Notes under the pieces: generated by a model
What the model was told of the DNA's origin: nothing
The model's input: only the letters and a program-made list of their open reading frames with translations
Databases searched by the model: none
Shown: piece after piece, positions 16,807 through 25,185 of the stretch
Layout of the letters: the number at the start of each line of letters is the position of its first letter
Numbering within the stretch: position 1 is the first letter of the stretch
Translations under genes and position numbers: made by a program
NCBI GenBank assembly: GCA_001829185.1
Contig: MIAR01000021.1
Location: forward strand, 1-64,000
Reading direction: 5' to 3'
From: Spirochaetes bacterium GWB1_60_80
Lineage (GTDB): Bacteria > Spirochaetota > Spirochaetia > Treponematales > UBA12059
Length of the DNA: 64,000 nucleotides

Positions 16807-17789
16807 AAGCCATTTTGTCCCTGGTGCGCCAGGACTATACGCGGTCTTTCCGAGACGCCATCGTGGTTTATATTATCCTTAGTCCGCTGTTGCTGGCGCT
16901 GGCGGCCCGCTTCATCCTGCCGGCCATCGCTTCGCCGAGCCTCGCTCTGGCGGTCGACTCGGCGGTCCCAGCGGCGGTCAGTGTTCGCCTAACGCAGGCC
17001 GGCCACCAGGTAGAGTCAGTGGCGGCGGCGGAACTGCCGGCGGCCGTGCAGTCCGGTCGCTTTGACGCCGGCCTGCTGGTCGATAGTCCTGCGGCGGCTG
17101 TCCCCGGGGCAGACCAGCCCTCGCTGCGCCTGTTGGTGGCGCCGGGACAAGAGGCGGCCGTGAATGCGGTCGGAGCGGCCCTGGACGGCCAAGCCAGACC
17201 GACCGCTGCCGGCCTGGAAAGCTGGGTGGCGGCCTTCCTGATGCTGACCGCGTCGCTGCTGGCGGCCCTTGGCGCTGGCCTGGCCATGGTCGACGAGCGC
17301 TCCAGCGGCGCCATCAAGGCGCTCAACCTCAGCCCCTTGTCGCTGGGCAGCTATCTGGCGGCCAAACTGCTCTTTTTCCTGCTGGTGTCCAGCCTGGTCA
17401 TGGTCGGCTCAAGCTTCATCATGCTGGGCTTCCGCCTTAGCTATCCGCACCTGCTGGCGGCCTGCCTGGCGTCGGCGCCGCTCAGCTTGGTGGTGGCCCT
17501 GCTGCTCGGTATCACGGCCGATAGCCAAATCGGCGCCATGGGGTCGATCAAGCTGATCATGCCGCTTTTCCTGACCGTGCCGCTGGTGGCGGCACTGGTG
17601 CCGACGGCCATCCAGCCCTGGTTCCTGGTCTTCCCCAACGTCTGGATGCTCAAGGCCTTCTATGGCGTCTTTGCCGGTCAGACCGGCGCGTCCTTCTGGC
17701 TGGCCGCGCTGGTTACCCTGTTCAGCGGCCTAGCCCTGGTCTGGCTGTTAACCGGCGCCGTCCGCAAACGGCTGGGCTTCGGCACTTGA
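16803..17789 (+). CDS. ABC-2 type exporter permease (second)
   Basis: The 328-residue product starts MKAILSLVRQDYTRSFRDAIV, has one N-terminal membrane segment, an extracytoplasmic domain (about 45-140), and a C-terminal block of about five segments, with the conserved SSGAIKALNLSPLSLGSYLAAKL stretch of ABC-2 permeases. The ATG overlaps the previous stop; the longer frame back to 16536 is an artefact of the overlapping gene. It ends the TetR/ABC operon. Confidence 0.88.
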   Translation: MKAILSLVRQDYTRSFRDAIVVYIILSPLLLALAARFILPAIASPSLALAVDSAVPAAVSVRLTQAGHQVESVAAAELPAAVQSGRFDAGLLVDSPAAAVPGADQPSLRLLVAPGQEAAVNAVGAALDGQARPTAAGLESWVAAFLMLTASLLAALGAGLAMVDERSSGAIKALNLSPLSLGSYLAAKLLFFLLVSSLVMVGSSFIMLGFRLSYPHLLAACLASAPLSLVVALLLGITADSQIGAMGSIKLIMPLFLTVPLVAALVPTAIQPWFLVFPNVWMLKAFYGVFAGQTGASFWLAALVTLFSGLALVWLLTGAVRKRLGFGT

Positions 17790-17825
17790 TTTTCGATCCT
17801 TGATTGCGGATATTTTAGCGGTAGG

Positions 17826-17864
17826 CCCGTTCCGGACGGAACGGGTGGGGGCGACCTGTCGCCC
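17826..17864 (+). promoter_or_regulatory. Two perfect hairpins in the leader of the PhnB-like gene
   Basis: CCCGTTCCG-GA-CGGAACGGG (17826-17845) and GGGCGAC-CT-GTCGCCC (17849-17864) lie 14 bases or more before the ATG, next to the ribosome-binding site AAGGAAG. They may end the upstream operon or shape mRNA stability; no T-run follows. Confidence 0.45.
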
Positions 17865-17877
17865 GGAAGGAAGTATT

Positions 17878-18291
17878 ATGGCTACCTTGAATCCGTATCT
17901 GACCTACGACGGCAATTGCCGAGAGGCGATGGAATTTTACCGCAGCTGCTTGGGCGGCGAACTGAGCTTGATGACCTACGGCGACTCGCCGGACGGCGCT
18001 AGTCTACCTCCCGCCGAGCGCGCCAAGTTGATGCATGCCCACCTCAAGACCGTCAGCTTCAGCCTGATGGCGGCCGACCAGCAACAGGGCGGCCCGATGC
18101 GGCGCGGCAATGACGTCAGCCTGATGCTGTACTGCGAGAGCGAGGCCGAGATCCAGCGCCTTTTCCCGCTCCTGTCGGCCGGTGGAAAGGTTGACATGCC
18201 GCTAGCCGAGCAGTTCTGGGGCGCGGTGTTTGGCAACTTCACCGACCGCTTCGGCATCAACTGGATGATGAACTGGGACAGGCCGGCCTGA
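17878..18291 (+). CDS. PhnB-like VOC (glyoxalase/bleomycin-resistance fold) protein
   Basis: The 137 residues show the PhnB pattern: LNPYLTYDGNCREAMEFYRSCLGGEL, then MTYGDSP and HAHLKTVSFSLMAAD, ending FGNFTDRFGINWMMN. VOC-fold proteins bind a metal or small molecule; the exact role of PhnB-like members is mostly unknown. AAGGAAG precedes the ATG. It stands alone between the exporter operon and the rpsP operon. Confidence 0.88.
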   Translation: MATLNPYLTYDGNCREAMEFYRSCLGGELSLMTYGDSPDGASLPPAERAKLMHAHLKTVSFSLMAADQQQGGPMRRGNDVSLMLYCESEAEIQRLFPLLSAGGKVDMPLAEQFWGAVFGNFTDRFGINWMMNWDRPA

Positions 18292-18304
18292 ATGTCGGCT
18301 GGAA

Positions 18305-18329
18305 CGCCAGACAGCGATACCGTCTGGCG
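18305..18329 (+). terminator. Hairpin after the PhnB-like gene
   Basis: CGCCAGAC and GTCTGGCG form a perfect 8-bp stem with a 9-base loop, 13 bases after the stop codon. The T-run is weak (ACTTCCTT), so it is only a probable terminator. Confidence 0.5.
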
Positions 18330-18335
18330 ACTTCC

Positions 18336-18425
18336 TTGACGCGCCTCGGCCTTTCAGGTTATACATCTCCGGTATAAATTTTACCTAAACAGGGGATCGG
18401 CCCGCGGCAATTCCGATCCCCTTTT
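18336..18425 (+). promoter_or_regulatory. rpsP operon promoter followed by a terminator-like leader hairpin
   Basis: TTGACG (18336-18341) and TATACA (18360-18365) form a promoter with an 18-bp spacer; another TATAAA lies at 18373. About 20 bases after the expected start, AGGGGATCGG pairs perfectly with CCGATCCCCT (18391-18400 with 18413-18422), and TTTT ends the structure. A terminator inside the leader, 126 bases before rpsP, suggests attenuation. Confidence 0.55.
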
Positions 18426-18551
18426 ATGTACCCGAGACCAGGGGAACCCCAGGCTGCGGCGCGCCTTCCGGACGGATGGCTTGGCTGCCGCTTGAACCTC
18501 GATCTTTTCCCGGTGGCGCATAGGCGCGACCGCATTTTTCAGGAGGATTCC

Positions 18552-18809
18552 GTGAGCGTAAAAATTCGACTCAAAAAGTTCGGCGCCAAGAAGCGCCCAT
18601 ATTTCCGCATCGTGGTGCTCGATTCCCGCCAGCCCCGCGACGGCAAGACCATCGACGAGCTCGGCCTCTACCATCCGATCGAAGTGGCCGACAAGCAGCT
18701 GCGCATCGACGAGACCAAGGCCCGCGACTGGATGAAGAAGGGCGCCGAGCTCTCCCCGACCGTCCGCCGCCTTTTCAACCTGAAGAACATCAAGCTCGAG
18801 CGGGTCTGA
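18552..18809 (+). CDS. rpsP: 30S ribosomal protein S16
   Basis: This small-subunit protein has 85 residues with the usual start VKIRLKKFGAKKRPYFRIVV and the motifs SRQPRDGKTIDELGLYHP and GAELSPTVRRLF. The GTG start at 18552 has AGGAGG 5 bases upstream. It is the first gene of the operon with KH protein, rimM, trmD and rplS, as in many bacteria. Confidence 0.97.
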   Translation: MSVKIRLKKFGAKKRPYFRIVVLDSRQPRDGKTIDELGLYHPIEVADKQLRIDETKARDWMKKGAELSPTVRRLFNLKNIKLERV

Positions 18810-18814
18810 CCGCC

Positions 18815-19048
18815 ATGGAACGCGACCTCATCGAATACATCGCCAAGTCGCTGGTTGACGACCCGTCGGCCGTCTCGGTCCGGACCGTCGAAACCGAGGC
18901 CGGGCTGACCATCGAGTTGCGGGTGGCCCCGGCCGACATCGGCAAGGTGATCGGCAAGCAAGGACGCATCGCCAAGGCGATCCGCACCGTCCTGTCGGCC
19001 TCGTCGGTGCGCGGCAACAAGGACGTTCGCCTGCAGATTCTCGACTGA
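18815..19048 (+). CDS. khpA: KH-domain RNA-binding protein (KhpA type)
   Basis: The 77-residue protein is a single KH domain. It carries the Gly-loop VIGKQGRIAKAIRTVL (GxxG as GKQG) and the preceding strand LTIELRVAPADIGK. In other bacteria KhpA is a global RNA chaperone, often acting with KhpB. It always sits between rpsP and rimM in this arrangement. Five bases separate it from rpsP and two from rimM. Confidence 0.93.
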   Translation: MERDLIEYIAKSLVDDPSAVSVRTVETEAGLTIELRVAPADIGKVIGKQGRIAKAIRTVLSASSVRGNKDVRLQILD

Positions 19049-19050
19049 TT

Positions 19051-19554
19051 ATGGAAAGCCTAGCCATCGGCAAAATCGCCAAGCCCTTCGGGGTCCATGG
19101 CTGGCTCAAGGTGCAGTCGTATTCCGGCGAAGTCGACCATTTCCTCAAGCTGTCCACCGTGCAGGCCAAAGCCGAGGGCCGGGAGTGCCTGTTGCGCATT
19201 GAGAAGATCGAGGCGCACGATCCCGGCCTGGTCATCAAGTTCGCCGGCTACGACAGTCCGGAAACGGCCAAGGCCCTGTCCGGACTGGAACTGTGGGTGC
19301 CGCGCGACAAGGCGGCGGCCTGCGGTCCCGGCGAGTATTATTTCGCCGACTTGGTCGGCTGCTCCCTGGTCCATGACGGCCAGGTTGTGGCCCGGGTGGA
19401 AGGCGTCCTGGAAGGCGGCCCGACCGGCTACCTCTTGGAGGCCCATCGCGGCAGCGAGACGCCGGTGCTGGTGGCCTTCGAGGCGCCCTTCATCGGCAAA
19501 GTCGACCTGGCCGCCAAGACCATCGAACTGCTGACGCCATGGGTGCTTGATTGA
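19051..19554 (+). CDS. rimM: Ribosome maturation factor RimM
   Basis: RimM helps mature the 30S subunit head and binds ribosomal protein S19. The 167 residues have the N-terminal beta-barrel (IGKIAKPFGVHGWLKVQSYS) and the PRC-barrel (GEYYFADLVGCSLV ... VLVAFEAPFIGKVDLAAKTIELL). The stop overlaps the TTG start of trmD by 4 bp, so translation is probably coupled. Confidence 0.96.
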   Translation: MESLAIGKIAKPFGVHGWLKVQSYSGEVDHFLKLSTVQAKAEGRECLLRIEKIEAHDPGLVIKFAGYDSPETAKALSGLELWVPRDKAAACGPGEYYFADLVGCSLVHDGQVVARVEGVLEGGPTGYLLEAHRGSETPVLVAFEAPFIGKVDLAAKTIELLTPWVLD

Positions 19555-20282
19555 AGCTCAGCGTCCTGTCGCTCTTTCCCGGCATCATGCGCGGCTTCTT
19601 CGAGAGCTCGATCATGGCCCGGGCCGTGCAGCGCGGCCTGGTCAGCTACGACCTGGTCGACATCCGCGACTTCGCCAACAACAAGCATAACAAGGTCGAT
19701 GACGAGTTGTTTGGCGGCGGCCCCGGCATGCTGATGATGCCCGGTGCGCTGTCCTTGGCCCTGGAAGCGTCCGGCGCGCCCGGCCCGCGCGTGGTCTACG
19801 TCACGCCCGGCGGCCGCCTGTTCAACCAGGCCTACGCCCGCGACCTGGCCAAGGAAGAGAACCTGGTGCTGCTGTGTGGCCGCTATGAAGGCATCGACCA
19901 GCGCATCATTGACAAATATGTAACCGACGAGGTCAGCATTGGCGACTATGTGCTGTCCTCCGGTGAGGTGGCGGCGTTGGCCATCGTCGACGCCATCTAC
20001 CGCCTGATTCCCGGCGTCATTACCGGCGAGTCGCTAGACGAAGAGAGCTTTGAGGGCGGTCTGCTGGAATACCCCCAGTATACACGGCCGGCCGTTTATG
20101 ATACACTCCGAGTCCCGGAGGTCTTGGTCTCCGGACATCATGCCAACATCGAGGCATGGCGCTACCGTAAGCGCTTGGAGAAAACCTTGCTGTACCGGCC
20201 CGATCTGTTGTCGGGCAAGGGGCTGGACGACCAGCTCCGGCAGCTTGTTCAGGAAATATTGGATCAAAGGGGAGAAGAATGA
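19551..20282 (+). CDS. trmD: tRNA (guanine-37-N1)-methyltransferase
   Basis: TrmD methylates G37 of tRNAs reading CNN codons, using S-adenosylmethionine and a trefoil-knot fold. The 243 residues show [36 protein letters not shown] and [28 protein letters not shown]. It starts at TTG, overlapping rimM, and overlaps rplS by 4 bp. Its length is normal. Confidence 0.97.
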   Translation: MKLSVLSLFPGIMRGFFESSIMARAVQRGLVSYDLVDIRDFANNKHNKVDDELFGGGPGMLMMPGALSLALEASGAPGPRVVYVTPGGRLFNQAYARDLAKEENLVLLCGRYEGIDQRIIDKYVTDEVSIGDYVLSSGEVAALAIVDAIYRLIPGVITGESLDEESFEGGLLEYPQYTRPAVYDTLRVPEVLVSGHHANIEAWRYRKRLEKTLLYRPDLLSGKGLDDQLRQLVQEILDQRGEE

Positions 20283-20662
20283 ACCTTATACGCAAGATCG
20301 AGGCAGCTCAGGTCAAGGAAATGACCGACATAAAAGTGGGCGATACCGTTCGGGTCAATTTCAAGATCGTTGAAGGCAAGACCGAGCGTATCCAGGCCTA
20401 TGAGGGTTTGGTCATCGCTTTCAAGAACGCCGGCATCAGCCGCACCTTCACCGTGCGCAAGACGTCCTACGGCGTCGGCGTGGAACGCGTCTTCCCGCTC
20501 TACTCACCACGCATCGACAGTCTGGAAATCGTCCGCTTCGGCAAGGTTCGCCGCGCCAAGCTGTACTATATCCGCGACAAGGTGGGCAAGAAAGCCAAGA
20601 TCAAGGAGCTGCTGGGCGGCCGCAAGCCAGCCTTCCGCTCCCTCCAAGCCGCCGCCAAATAA
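20279..20662 (+). CDS. rplS: 50S ribosomal protein L19
   Basis: This large-subunit protein at the 30S-50S interface has 127 residues. The family signature is visible: [54 protein letters not shown], and the C-terminal [20 protein letters not shown]. It overlaps trmD and is followed by a flagellar-type gene. Confidence 0.97.
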   Translation: MNLIRKIEAAQVKEMTDIKVGDTVRVNFKIVEGKTERIQAYEGLVIAFKNAGISRTFTVRKTSYGVGVERVFPLYSPRIDSLEIVRFGKVRRAKLYYIRDKVGKKAKIKELLGGRKPAFRSLQAAAK

Positions 20663-20670
20663 GGCTGGTC

Positions 20671-21753
20671 TTGAAGCCCGTTTCCGCCAGCGGAGACAAT
20701 CGACAGTTACCATCCACGCCACCAGGCACCAGTCCGGTTGACAAGCCGACCGCTGGTGCCTTGGCGCATTCCAGCTCTCTGTCTGGCGACACGGCGGTGC
20801 AAGCGGTGGCCGCTCAGGGCGCCGGTCGGCCGAGCCAAGTGCCGGCCGCTACCGGTCAGGCTCCAGCCGCTTCCTTGGCCGGTGGCCGGCGTCCGGCCGG
20901 ATTGCCCACCGGCACGGTCGCCGTCGGCAGCGCGGCTACCCGGTCCGCTATCACCCAGCCAGCCCCACCTGTCGGGCGGCTGGGCGACTTGCTGGCCGCC
21001 TGGTCGATCAAACCCGAGACGGCTGCCTTGACCGCGTTGCAGGCCATGATGGCCGAGCAGTTACCGTTGCGGCCGGAAACGGTCCGTAGCCTGCGCAATC
21101 TGGCTCGTCGTCACGCCGGCCATGAGGCTCTGGCCAGCGCGGTCGGGGCCCGGGCTCTGGCCAGCGGCGTCGAGCTGACGGATCGGGCGGTAGAAGGCTT
21201 GGCCGGCTTCTTTGACAGCGGCAGCCAGCCCGACGGCTCGTCCGCTGACGGTCAGCCTCGAGGTGGTCAGCCAGGCGACGACTCGTCTCGGGGTCTGACC
21301 CCTCGTCCGCCGTCATTGGGGCCTGATCCCGTCGCCAGTCTGGCGCAGGCTCTGCGTCGGGTGGCTCAGGCCGCCGCAGCCGAATTCTTCGACTTGGCCC
21401 AGCCGGCCGCAGATGGCGCGGCCTGGCTGTTTGTACCCTTCAACTTTTCCGAGCGCAGCCTTGATTTCAGGGGAATGCTGCGTATACACTATAATTACGT
21501 TCACCGGCAGACCGAAGCCCTGATTCTGGACCTTTCGACTGCTGGCGGTCAGCGCAGCTTTGCCGTCGCTGGCCACGGTCGGATCTTGTCAGTGCGGCCC
21601 GTCGCCGCGGTCGAGGGGCGCAACGACCCGGTGGTCAGGCGGCTGGAAGCGGTATTGCGCGCCGCCGGACTGATAGTAACGGTGCGGGAGGTGGGCGATG
21701 AAGGCGACGGGCGCAAGGTAGGGTCATGGCGCGGTGTCGATGAGCAGGTATAA
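20671..21753 (+). CDS. FliK-like protein (possible hook-length control related)
   Basis: The 360-residue product has a long Pro/Ala/Gly/Ser-rich, probably disordered N-terminal half. A folded C-terminal domain follows (about 245-350): AWLFVPFNFSERSLDFRGML, then QTEALILDLSTAGGQRSFAV and VVRRLEAVLRAAGLIVTVREV. This resembles the C-terminal domain of FliK-type hook-length proteins, and the next gene encodes an FlhB C-terminal homologue, FliK's partner. The TTG start at 20671 lies 9 bases after rplS; the start is uncertain because the N-terminus is low complexity. Confidence 0.65.
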   Translation: MKPVSASGDNRQLPSTPPGTSPVDKPTAGALAHSSSLSGDTAVQAVAAQGAGRPSQVPAATGQAPAASLAGGRRPAGLPTGTVAVGSAATRSAITQPAPPVGRLGDLLAAWSIKPETAALTALQAMMAEQLPLRPETVRSLRNLARRHAGHEALASAVGARALASGVELTDRAVEGLAGFFDSGSQPDGSSADGQPRGGQPGDDSSRGLTPRPPSLGPDPVASLAQALRRVAQAAAAEFFDLAQPAADGAAWLFVPFNFSERSLDFRGMLRIHYNYVHRQTEALILDLSTAGGQRSFAVAGHGRILSVRPVAAVEGRNDPVVRRLEAVLRAAGLIVTVREVGDEGDGRKVGSWRGVDEQV

Positions 21754-22003
21754 GCGCGTCCGGGCGCGGGCGGTGGGCATCCGCTACGAGCGCGGTGGCT
21801 ATGCCCCCTGGGTGGTCGCCCGGGCCGACGGTGCCGCGGCGGGACGATTGGTTCGCCTGGCCGGCGAGCGCGGCGTGCCGGTGTTGCGCGATCGTACCTT
21901 GGCCGAAAGCCTCTGCTTGCTGGATCCGGGAGCCTTCGTGCCGGCCGAATATTGGGAAATAGTGGCCAGGATCCTGCTGGCGGTAAAGGACATAAAGTTA
22001 TGA
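21740..22003 (+). CDS. flhX: FlhX, stand-alone FlhB C-terminal-domain homologue
   Basis: The 87-residue protein matches the cytoplasmic domain of the flagellar export switch FlhB: ARAVGIRYERGGYAPWVVARADG, AAAGRLVRLAGERGVPVLRDRTLAESLCLL, FVPAEYWEIVARILLAV. The self-cleaving NPTH sequence and the membrane part are absent. In other bacteria such FlhX proteins can partly replace the FlhB C-domain. The GTG at 21734 is another possible start. It overlaps the FliK-like gene by 14 bp and the HD-GYP gene by 4 bp. Confidence 0.85.
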   Translation: MSRYKRVRARAVGIRYERGGYAPWVVARADGAAAGRLVRLAGERGVPVLRDRTLAESLCLLDPGAFVPAEYWEIVARILLAVKDIKL

Positions 22004-23160
22004 AAAAGAAATTCGCTTTGGAGGACCTGGCCCCGGGCGACTCGTTCAGCAAGGATGCCTTCGTCGATGGCCAGAACATTTTCGTGCCGGCCGGCGTGGC
22101 TGTCCGGATGCGCGATATCGAAGGACTGCGCCAGTGGGATGTGCACCATGTCTTTTCCGAAGGCGAATTGCACCGCAAGGTTGACGCGCCGGCCGCGGCC
22201 GAAGGCAAGAAGAAGAATACCCTGGCCGACGGCAGCCAAATAAGCGGCGGCGGTTTCGTCGACGATAAAATGTTTTCCGATTACGCGGGCATTCTGGCGG
22301 CTGCCAAGACCTGCTTGGAGGGTTTTCGCAGCGGGAGCTTGCCCGAGCAGGCGGCCATCGAGAAGGTAGTCAAGGATATCGTCCAGCTGGAGCAAACCCA
22401 CGGCTCGCTCATCGTGTCGGCTATTATCGGCAGCGACGTCGCCGGCTATCAGGATGCCAAGACCGCCGTCAACTGCGCCCTCCTCAGCCTGGTAGTCGGC
22501 AAGACTCTCAAGCTACCGGCCTACCGCCTGCATCACCTGGTGCTAGGCGCCTTCCTGCACGATATCGGCATGCTGCGCATGCCCCCGGAAATCGTCCATA
22601 AAAAAGACACGTTGACCGTCGAGGAAGCCCAGAAGCTGAAGGCCCACCCCCTGTACGCCTTCCGCACCATCGTGCGCGATATGCATTACCCGGAGGACAT
22701 CGGTCTGATTGCCCTGCAGCATCACGAGCGCTGGGACGGCGATGGCTATCCGCGCAAGACCGCCGGTCAGGAAATTGACCTGTTGGCCAGGATCGTCTCG
22801 GTGACCGACGCCTTTGAGGCCATGATAAGCCAGAAGCCGTACCGCAACTCGATGATCGGCTACGCCGCCATGAAGAGCCTCTTGTCCGATAACGGCCGGC
22901 GTTTTGACCCGGACGTGCTGAAAGCTTTCCTGCGTAGCATGGGTATCTACCCGATCGGTTCCATCGTGGTACTGAACAACGCCGCCATCGCCAAGGTGAT
23001 GGAAACCCACGCCGACGCTCCGCTGCGGCCCAAGCTGCGCATCCTGGTCGACGAATTCGGCAACCACTACCGGGAGCCGGAGGGCGATATGCTTGACCTC
23101 CTGACCGAGAAGACGCTGTTCATCGCCCGAGCCATCGACCCGCGCGAATTGGCTAGCTGA
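22000..23160 (+). CDS. HD-GYP domain protein (putative cyclic-di-GMP phosphodiesterase)
   Basis: The 386-residue cytoplasmic protein has a variable N-terminal half. The HD-GYP domain starts near residue 170: GAFLHDIGMLRMP, a second histidine pair in LQHHERWDGDGYP, and VTDAFEAMIS, followed by FDPDVLKAFL. The GYP motif reads GDGYP, as in active enzymes. In Treponema the same position after FlhX holds an HD-GYP protein. The start at 22000 overlaps flhX, suggesting a link between flagellar secretion and c-di-GMP. Confidence 0.9.
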   Translation: MKKKFALEDLAPGDSFSKDAFVDGQNIFVPAGVAVRMRDIEGLRQWDVHHVFSEGELHRKVDAPAAAEGKKKNTLADGSQISGGGFVDDKMFSDYAGILAAAKTCLEGFRSGSLPEQAAIEKVVKDIVQLEQTHGSLIVSAIIGSDVAGYQDAKTAVNCALLSLVVGKTLKLPAYRLHHLVLGAFLHDIGMLRMPPEIVHKKDTLTVEEAQKLKAHPLYAFRTIVRDMHYPEDIGLIALQHHERWDGDGYPRKTAGQEIDLLARIVSVTDAFEAMISQKPYRNSMIGYAAMKSLLSDNGRRFDPDVLKAFLRSMGIYPIGSIVVLNNAAIAKVMETHADAPLRPKLRILVDEFGNHYREPEGDMLDLLTEKTLFIARAIDPRELAS

Positions 23161-23168
23161 GAGTCGCC

Positions 23169-23582
23169 GTGGTACAGCTCACGGCCATCGTGGCCACGCC
23201 ACCGGCCGCCGAGGTGCCGCCATCGGTCACCTTGTCAACCAGTTGCAAAGGCCGCCACGCCGAAACACTGGCTGCCGACTATGTGGCCGAGGCCGGTTGG
23301 ATGATCCTGGAGCGCAACTTTCGCTCGCCGGGTGGCGAGATCGACCTAGTAGTCAGCAAAGCTTCTATTCTGGCCTTCGTCGAGGTCAAGGCGGTGGACG
23401 CCTATGGCCTGGAATCATTGGCTAGCAGCGTCAATGCCCGGAAACGGCGCCGGATTGTCGAAACGTCTAAACTCTACCTGGCAAGACATCGAGAATATAG
23501 GGGTAGTATCCTGCGGTATGATGTTATTGCGGTGCGGTCCGGACGCGTTGAAGCGTGGCTGGAGGGCGCCTTTGCGGAGTAA
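23169..23582 (+). CDS. yraN: UPF0102 (YraN) family nuclease-like protein
   Basis: The UPF0102 pattern is clear from residue 27 on: KGRHAETLAADYVAEAGW, ILERNFRSPGGEIDLVV, and LAFVEVKAVDAYG, giving the E-x-D...E-V-K residues of an endonuclease-like fold. The family is linked to DNA processing but its role is unproven. The GTG start leaves an unusual N-terminal extension of about 25 residues; a later start near the KGRHAE motif is possible. It follows the HD-GYP gene by 8 bp. Confidence 0.88.
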   Translation: MVQLTAIVATPPAAEVPPSVTLSTSCKGRHAETLAADYVAEAGWMILERNFRSPGGEIDLVVSKASILAFVEVKAVDAYGLESLASSVNARKRRRIVETSKLYLARHREYRGSILRYDVIAVRSGRVEAWLEGAFAE

Positions 23583-23584
23583 GC

Positions 23585-23761
23585 ATGACAGAGACGGCGA
23601 CACGGCAGCGAATCAGGGCGGAAAAAGAATCAAGGCTTGCCGAACTCAAGCAAAAAGTGCATGATGAGGGCTACTTGAGCGGTGCTATTTACCGTATTGC
23701 CCAGGTGATGAGCGCCGAAATCATGGAAGGATTGGGGGATCGCGATGCCCGAAGGCCGTAA
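23585..23761 (+). CDS. Small helical protein, weakly FlgM-like
   Basis: The 58-residue product is highly charged and helical. Its middle, ESRLAELKQKVHDEGYLSGAIYRIAQVMSAEIM, recalls the C-terminal sigma28-binding part of FlgM anti-sigma factors, but the match is too short to be sure. It begins 2 bases after yraN and overlaps the next gene by 17 bp. The frame continues upstream inside yraN, but this ATG is the sensible start. Confidence 0.5.
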   Translation: MTETATRQRIRAEKESRLAELKQKVHDEGYLSGAIYRIAQVMSAEIMEGLGDRDARRP

Positions 23762-24140
23762 GGATGACCGCCGCCGCTTTTACCGCGGTGGTCGCCGCAA
23801 CCGGACCGAAACCAAGGTCGAGGTCAAGCCGAAGCTGCCGGAATTGCCGGCGGTGGATTGTCCCTATTGCAAGAAGCCGATACTGGATGTTTCCTCATCC
23901 CTGGCCGACCCGTCCACCGGGGCGGCCGTCCATTTCGACTGCGCTCTGGCCCGCCTGGCCGAGTACGAGCGCCTTGGCCCCGAAGAACATATCGTCTATA
24001 TCGGCCGCGGCGCCTTTGCCGTCGTCGAGTTCCTCGATAAATCGCACACCCGCTTCAGTATCAAGCGCAGCCTGCCCTGGGAAAAAGAAGGCGAAAAATA
24101 CGACTGGCGCCTGCAGTTGCAGAAGCGCATGGGCATTTAA
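23745..24140 (+). CDS. Small putative zinc-binding protein
   Basis: The 131-residue protein has a basic Arg-rich start (RKDDRRRFYRGGRRNR), then CPYCKKPI and, 29 residues later, HFDCALARL, which could hold a zinc ion (C-x2-C ... H-x2-C). The rest looks globular: EEHIVYIGRGAFAVVEF and an ending LQLQKRMGI. I recognise it only as a conserved-looking spirochaetal protein next to the YraN block. The basic start suggests nucleic-acid contact (inference). Confidence 0.7.
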   Translation: MPEGRKDDRRRFYRGGRRNRTETKVEVKPKLPELPAVDCPYCKKPILDVSSSLADPSTGAAVHFDCALARLAEYERLGPEEHIVYIGRGAFAVVEFLDKSHTRFSIKRSLPWEKEGEKYDWRLQLQKRMGI

Positions 24141-24191
24141 CAGGCTTTTGATCTACATGGAAGCTGCTGTTCGGCCCGGAAGGAGTGTACG

Positions 24192-24431
24192 GTGGATTTG
24201 ATACCTATAGTTGCCATTCTTTCGGTCTTTGTGTTTGCACCTAGCGTGGTTTTTGGTTTCATTTATGTGAGCAAACGCTCTAAGCTGCGTGTCGAAGAAC
24301 TGCGCCTCCAGAAAGAAATGCTGGAGCTGGAAGTTAAGAAAAAGGAATTGTCCATTTACGAACTGCACGAAGAGAACCGCAAGCTGGATCACATCATTAA
24401 CGACGAGATTCGCAAGCTGCCCGGCAGCTAA
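24192..24431 (+). CDS. Small membrane-anchored coiled-coil protein
   Basis: The 79-residue protein has one N-terminal transmembrane segment (IPIVAILSVFVFAPSVVFGFIY in part), then a charged helix with heptad-like Leu spacing (LRVEELRLQKEMLELEVKKKEL) that should form a coiled coil. The layout resembles phage-shock-type or LapA-like small proteins, but no family can be named. GTG start with AAGGAG 7 bases upstream. Confidence 0.7.
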   Translation: MDLIPIVAILSVFVFAPSVVFGFIYVSKRSKLRVEELRLQKEMLELEVKKKELSIYELHEENRKLDHIINDEIRKLPGS

Positions 24432-24537
24432 ACCGGTTTTGCCACACTGCCACCGTCAGGAATTTCCGCGGCGGCGGCTTGAAACTGTGGCCGTTATCCG
24501 GTGGGCTGGCCCGCGGATTACGAGGTGAGGAGGCAGT

Positions 24538-25185
24538 ATGGACTACAGACTGGCCACCGCCGGGGATCTAGCTGGCGTCCTGGCGCTGCAGAGTAAATAT
24601 CATGTTACTACGATACGCGAGGCTGACAAGAAGGATGGTTTCGTGACCACCCTGTTCAGTGCCGAACTGCTGTCCGAGTTGATTGACCGGGAGCAGGGGC
24701 TGTTCCTGGCTGTAGAAGGGTCTGTAGTGCTCGGTTACGCCATGGCCGCCTCCTGGCAGTATTGGTCGCGTTGGCCGCTGTTCCAGCAGATGATGGCTGA
24801 CTTGCCAAACATCCGGGTGCGGGGCGAAAGCTTGACGCTTGAGAATTCGTACCAATATGGCCCGATCTGCATCGATGGAACCTGGCGCGGCAAGGGCGTG
24901 CTGGAAAGCCTGTTCGAGCGCGCCCGGGCGGGCATGGCTGGACGGTATCGCCACCTGGTAACCTTCATCAACCAGATCAATCCTCGTTCCTACGCGGCGC
25001 ACGTCGGCAAGCTGGGGCTGGAAGTGGTCAAGACCTTCACCTTCAACGGCAACAATTATCACGAACTAGTCTATGATACTACGCGGCCGGTTGACCGAGC
25101 CCGCGTTGCTTCTCTTACCGTTGCTTTTCCTACCAATGAGGTTGGGGTGGCCGAGGAAGGTGGCCTGAGGGCCGCTCCGTGCTGA
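24538..25185 (+). CDS. GNAT-family N-acetyltransferase
   Basis: The 215-residue protein starts MDYRLATAGDLAGVLALQSKY, the common first strand and helix of GNAT enzymes. It carries FLAVEGSVVLGYAMA and an acetyl-CoA site in the region ICIDGTWRGKGVLESLFERAR (the RGKG part replaces Q/RxxGxG/A), then NPRSYAAHVGKLGLEVV. Substrate unknown. GAGGAGG precedes the ATG. Its last 7 bases overlap the GTG start of the sensor kinase, so the two genes form an operon. Confidence 0.88.
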   Translation: MDYRLATAGDLAGVLALQSKYHVTTIREADKKDGFVTTLFSAELLSELIDREQGLFLAVEGSVVLGYAMAASWQYWSRWPLFQQMMADLPNIRVRGESLTLENSYQYGPICIDGTWRGKGVLESLFERARAGMAGRYRHLVTFINQINPRSYAAHVGKLGLEVVKTFTFNGNNYHELVYDTTRPVDRARVASLTVAFPTNEVGVAEEGGLRAAPC

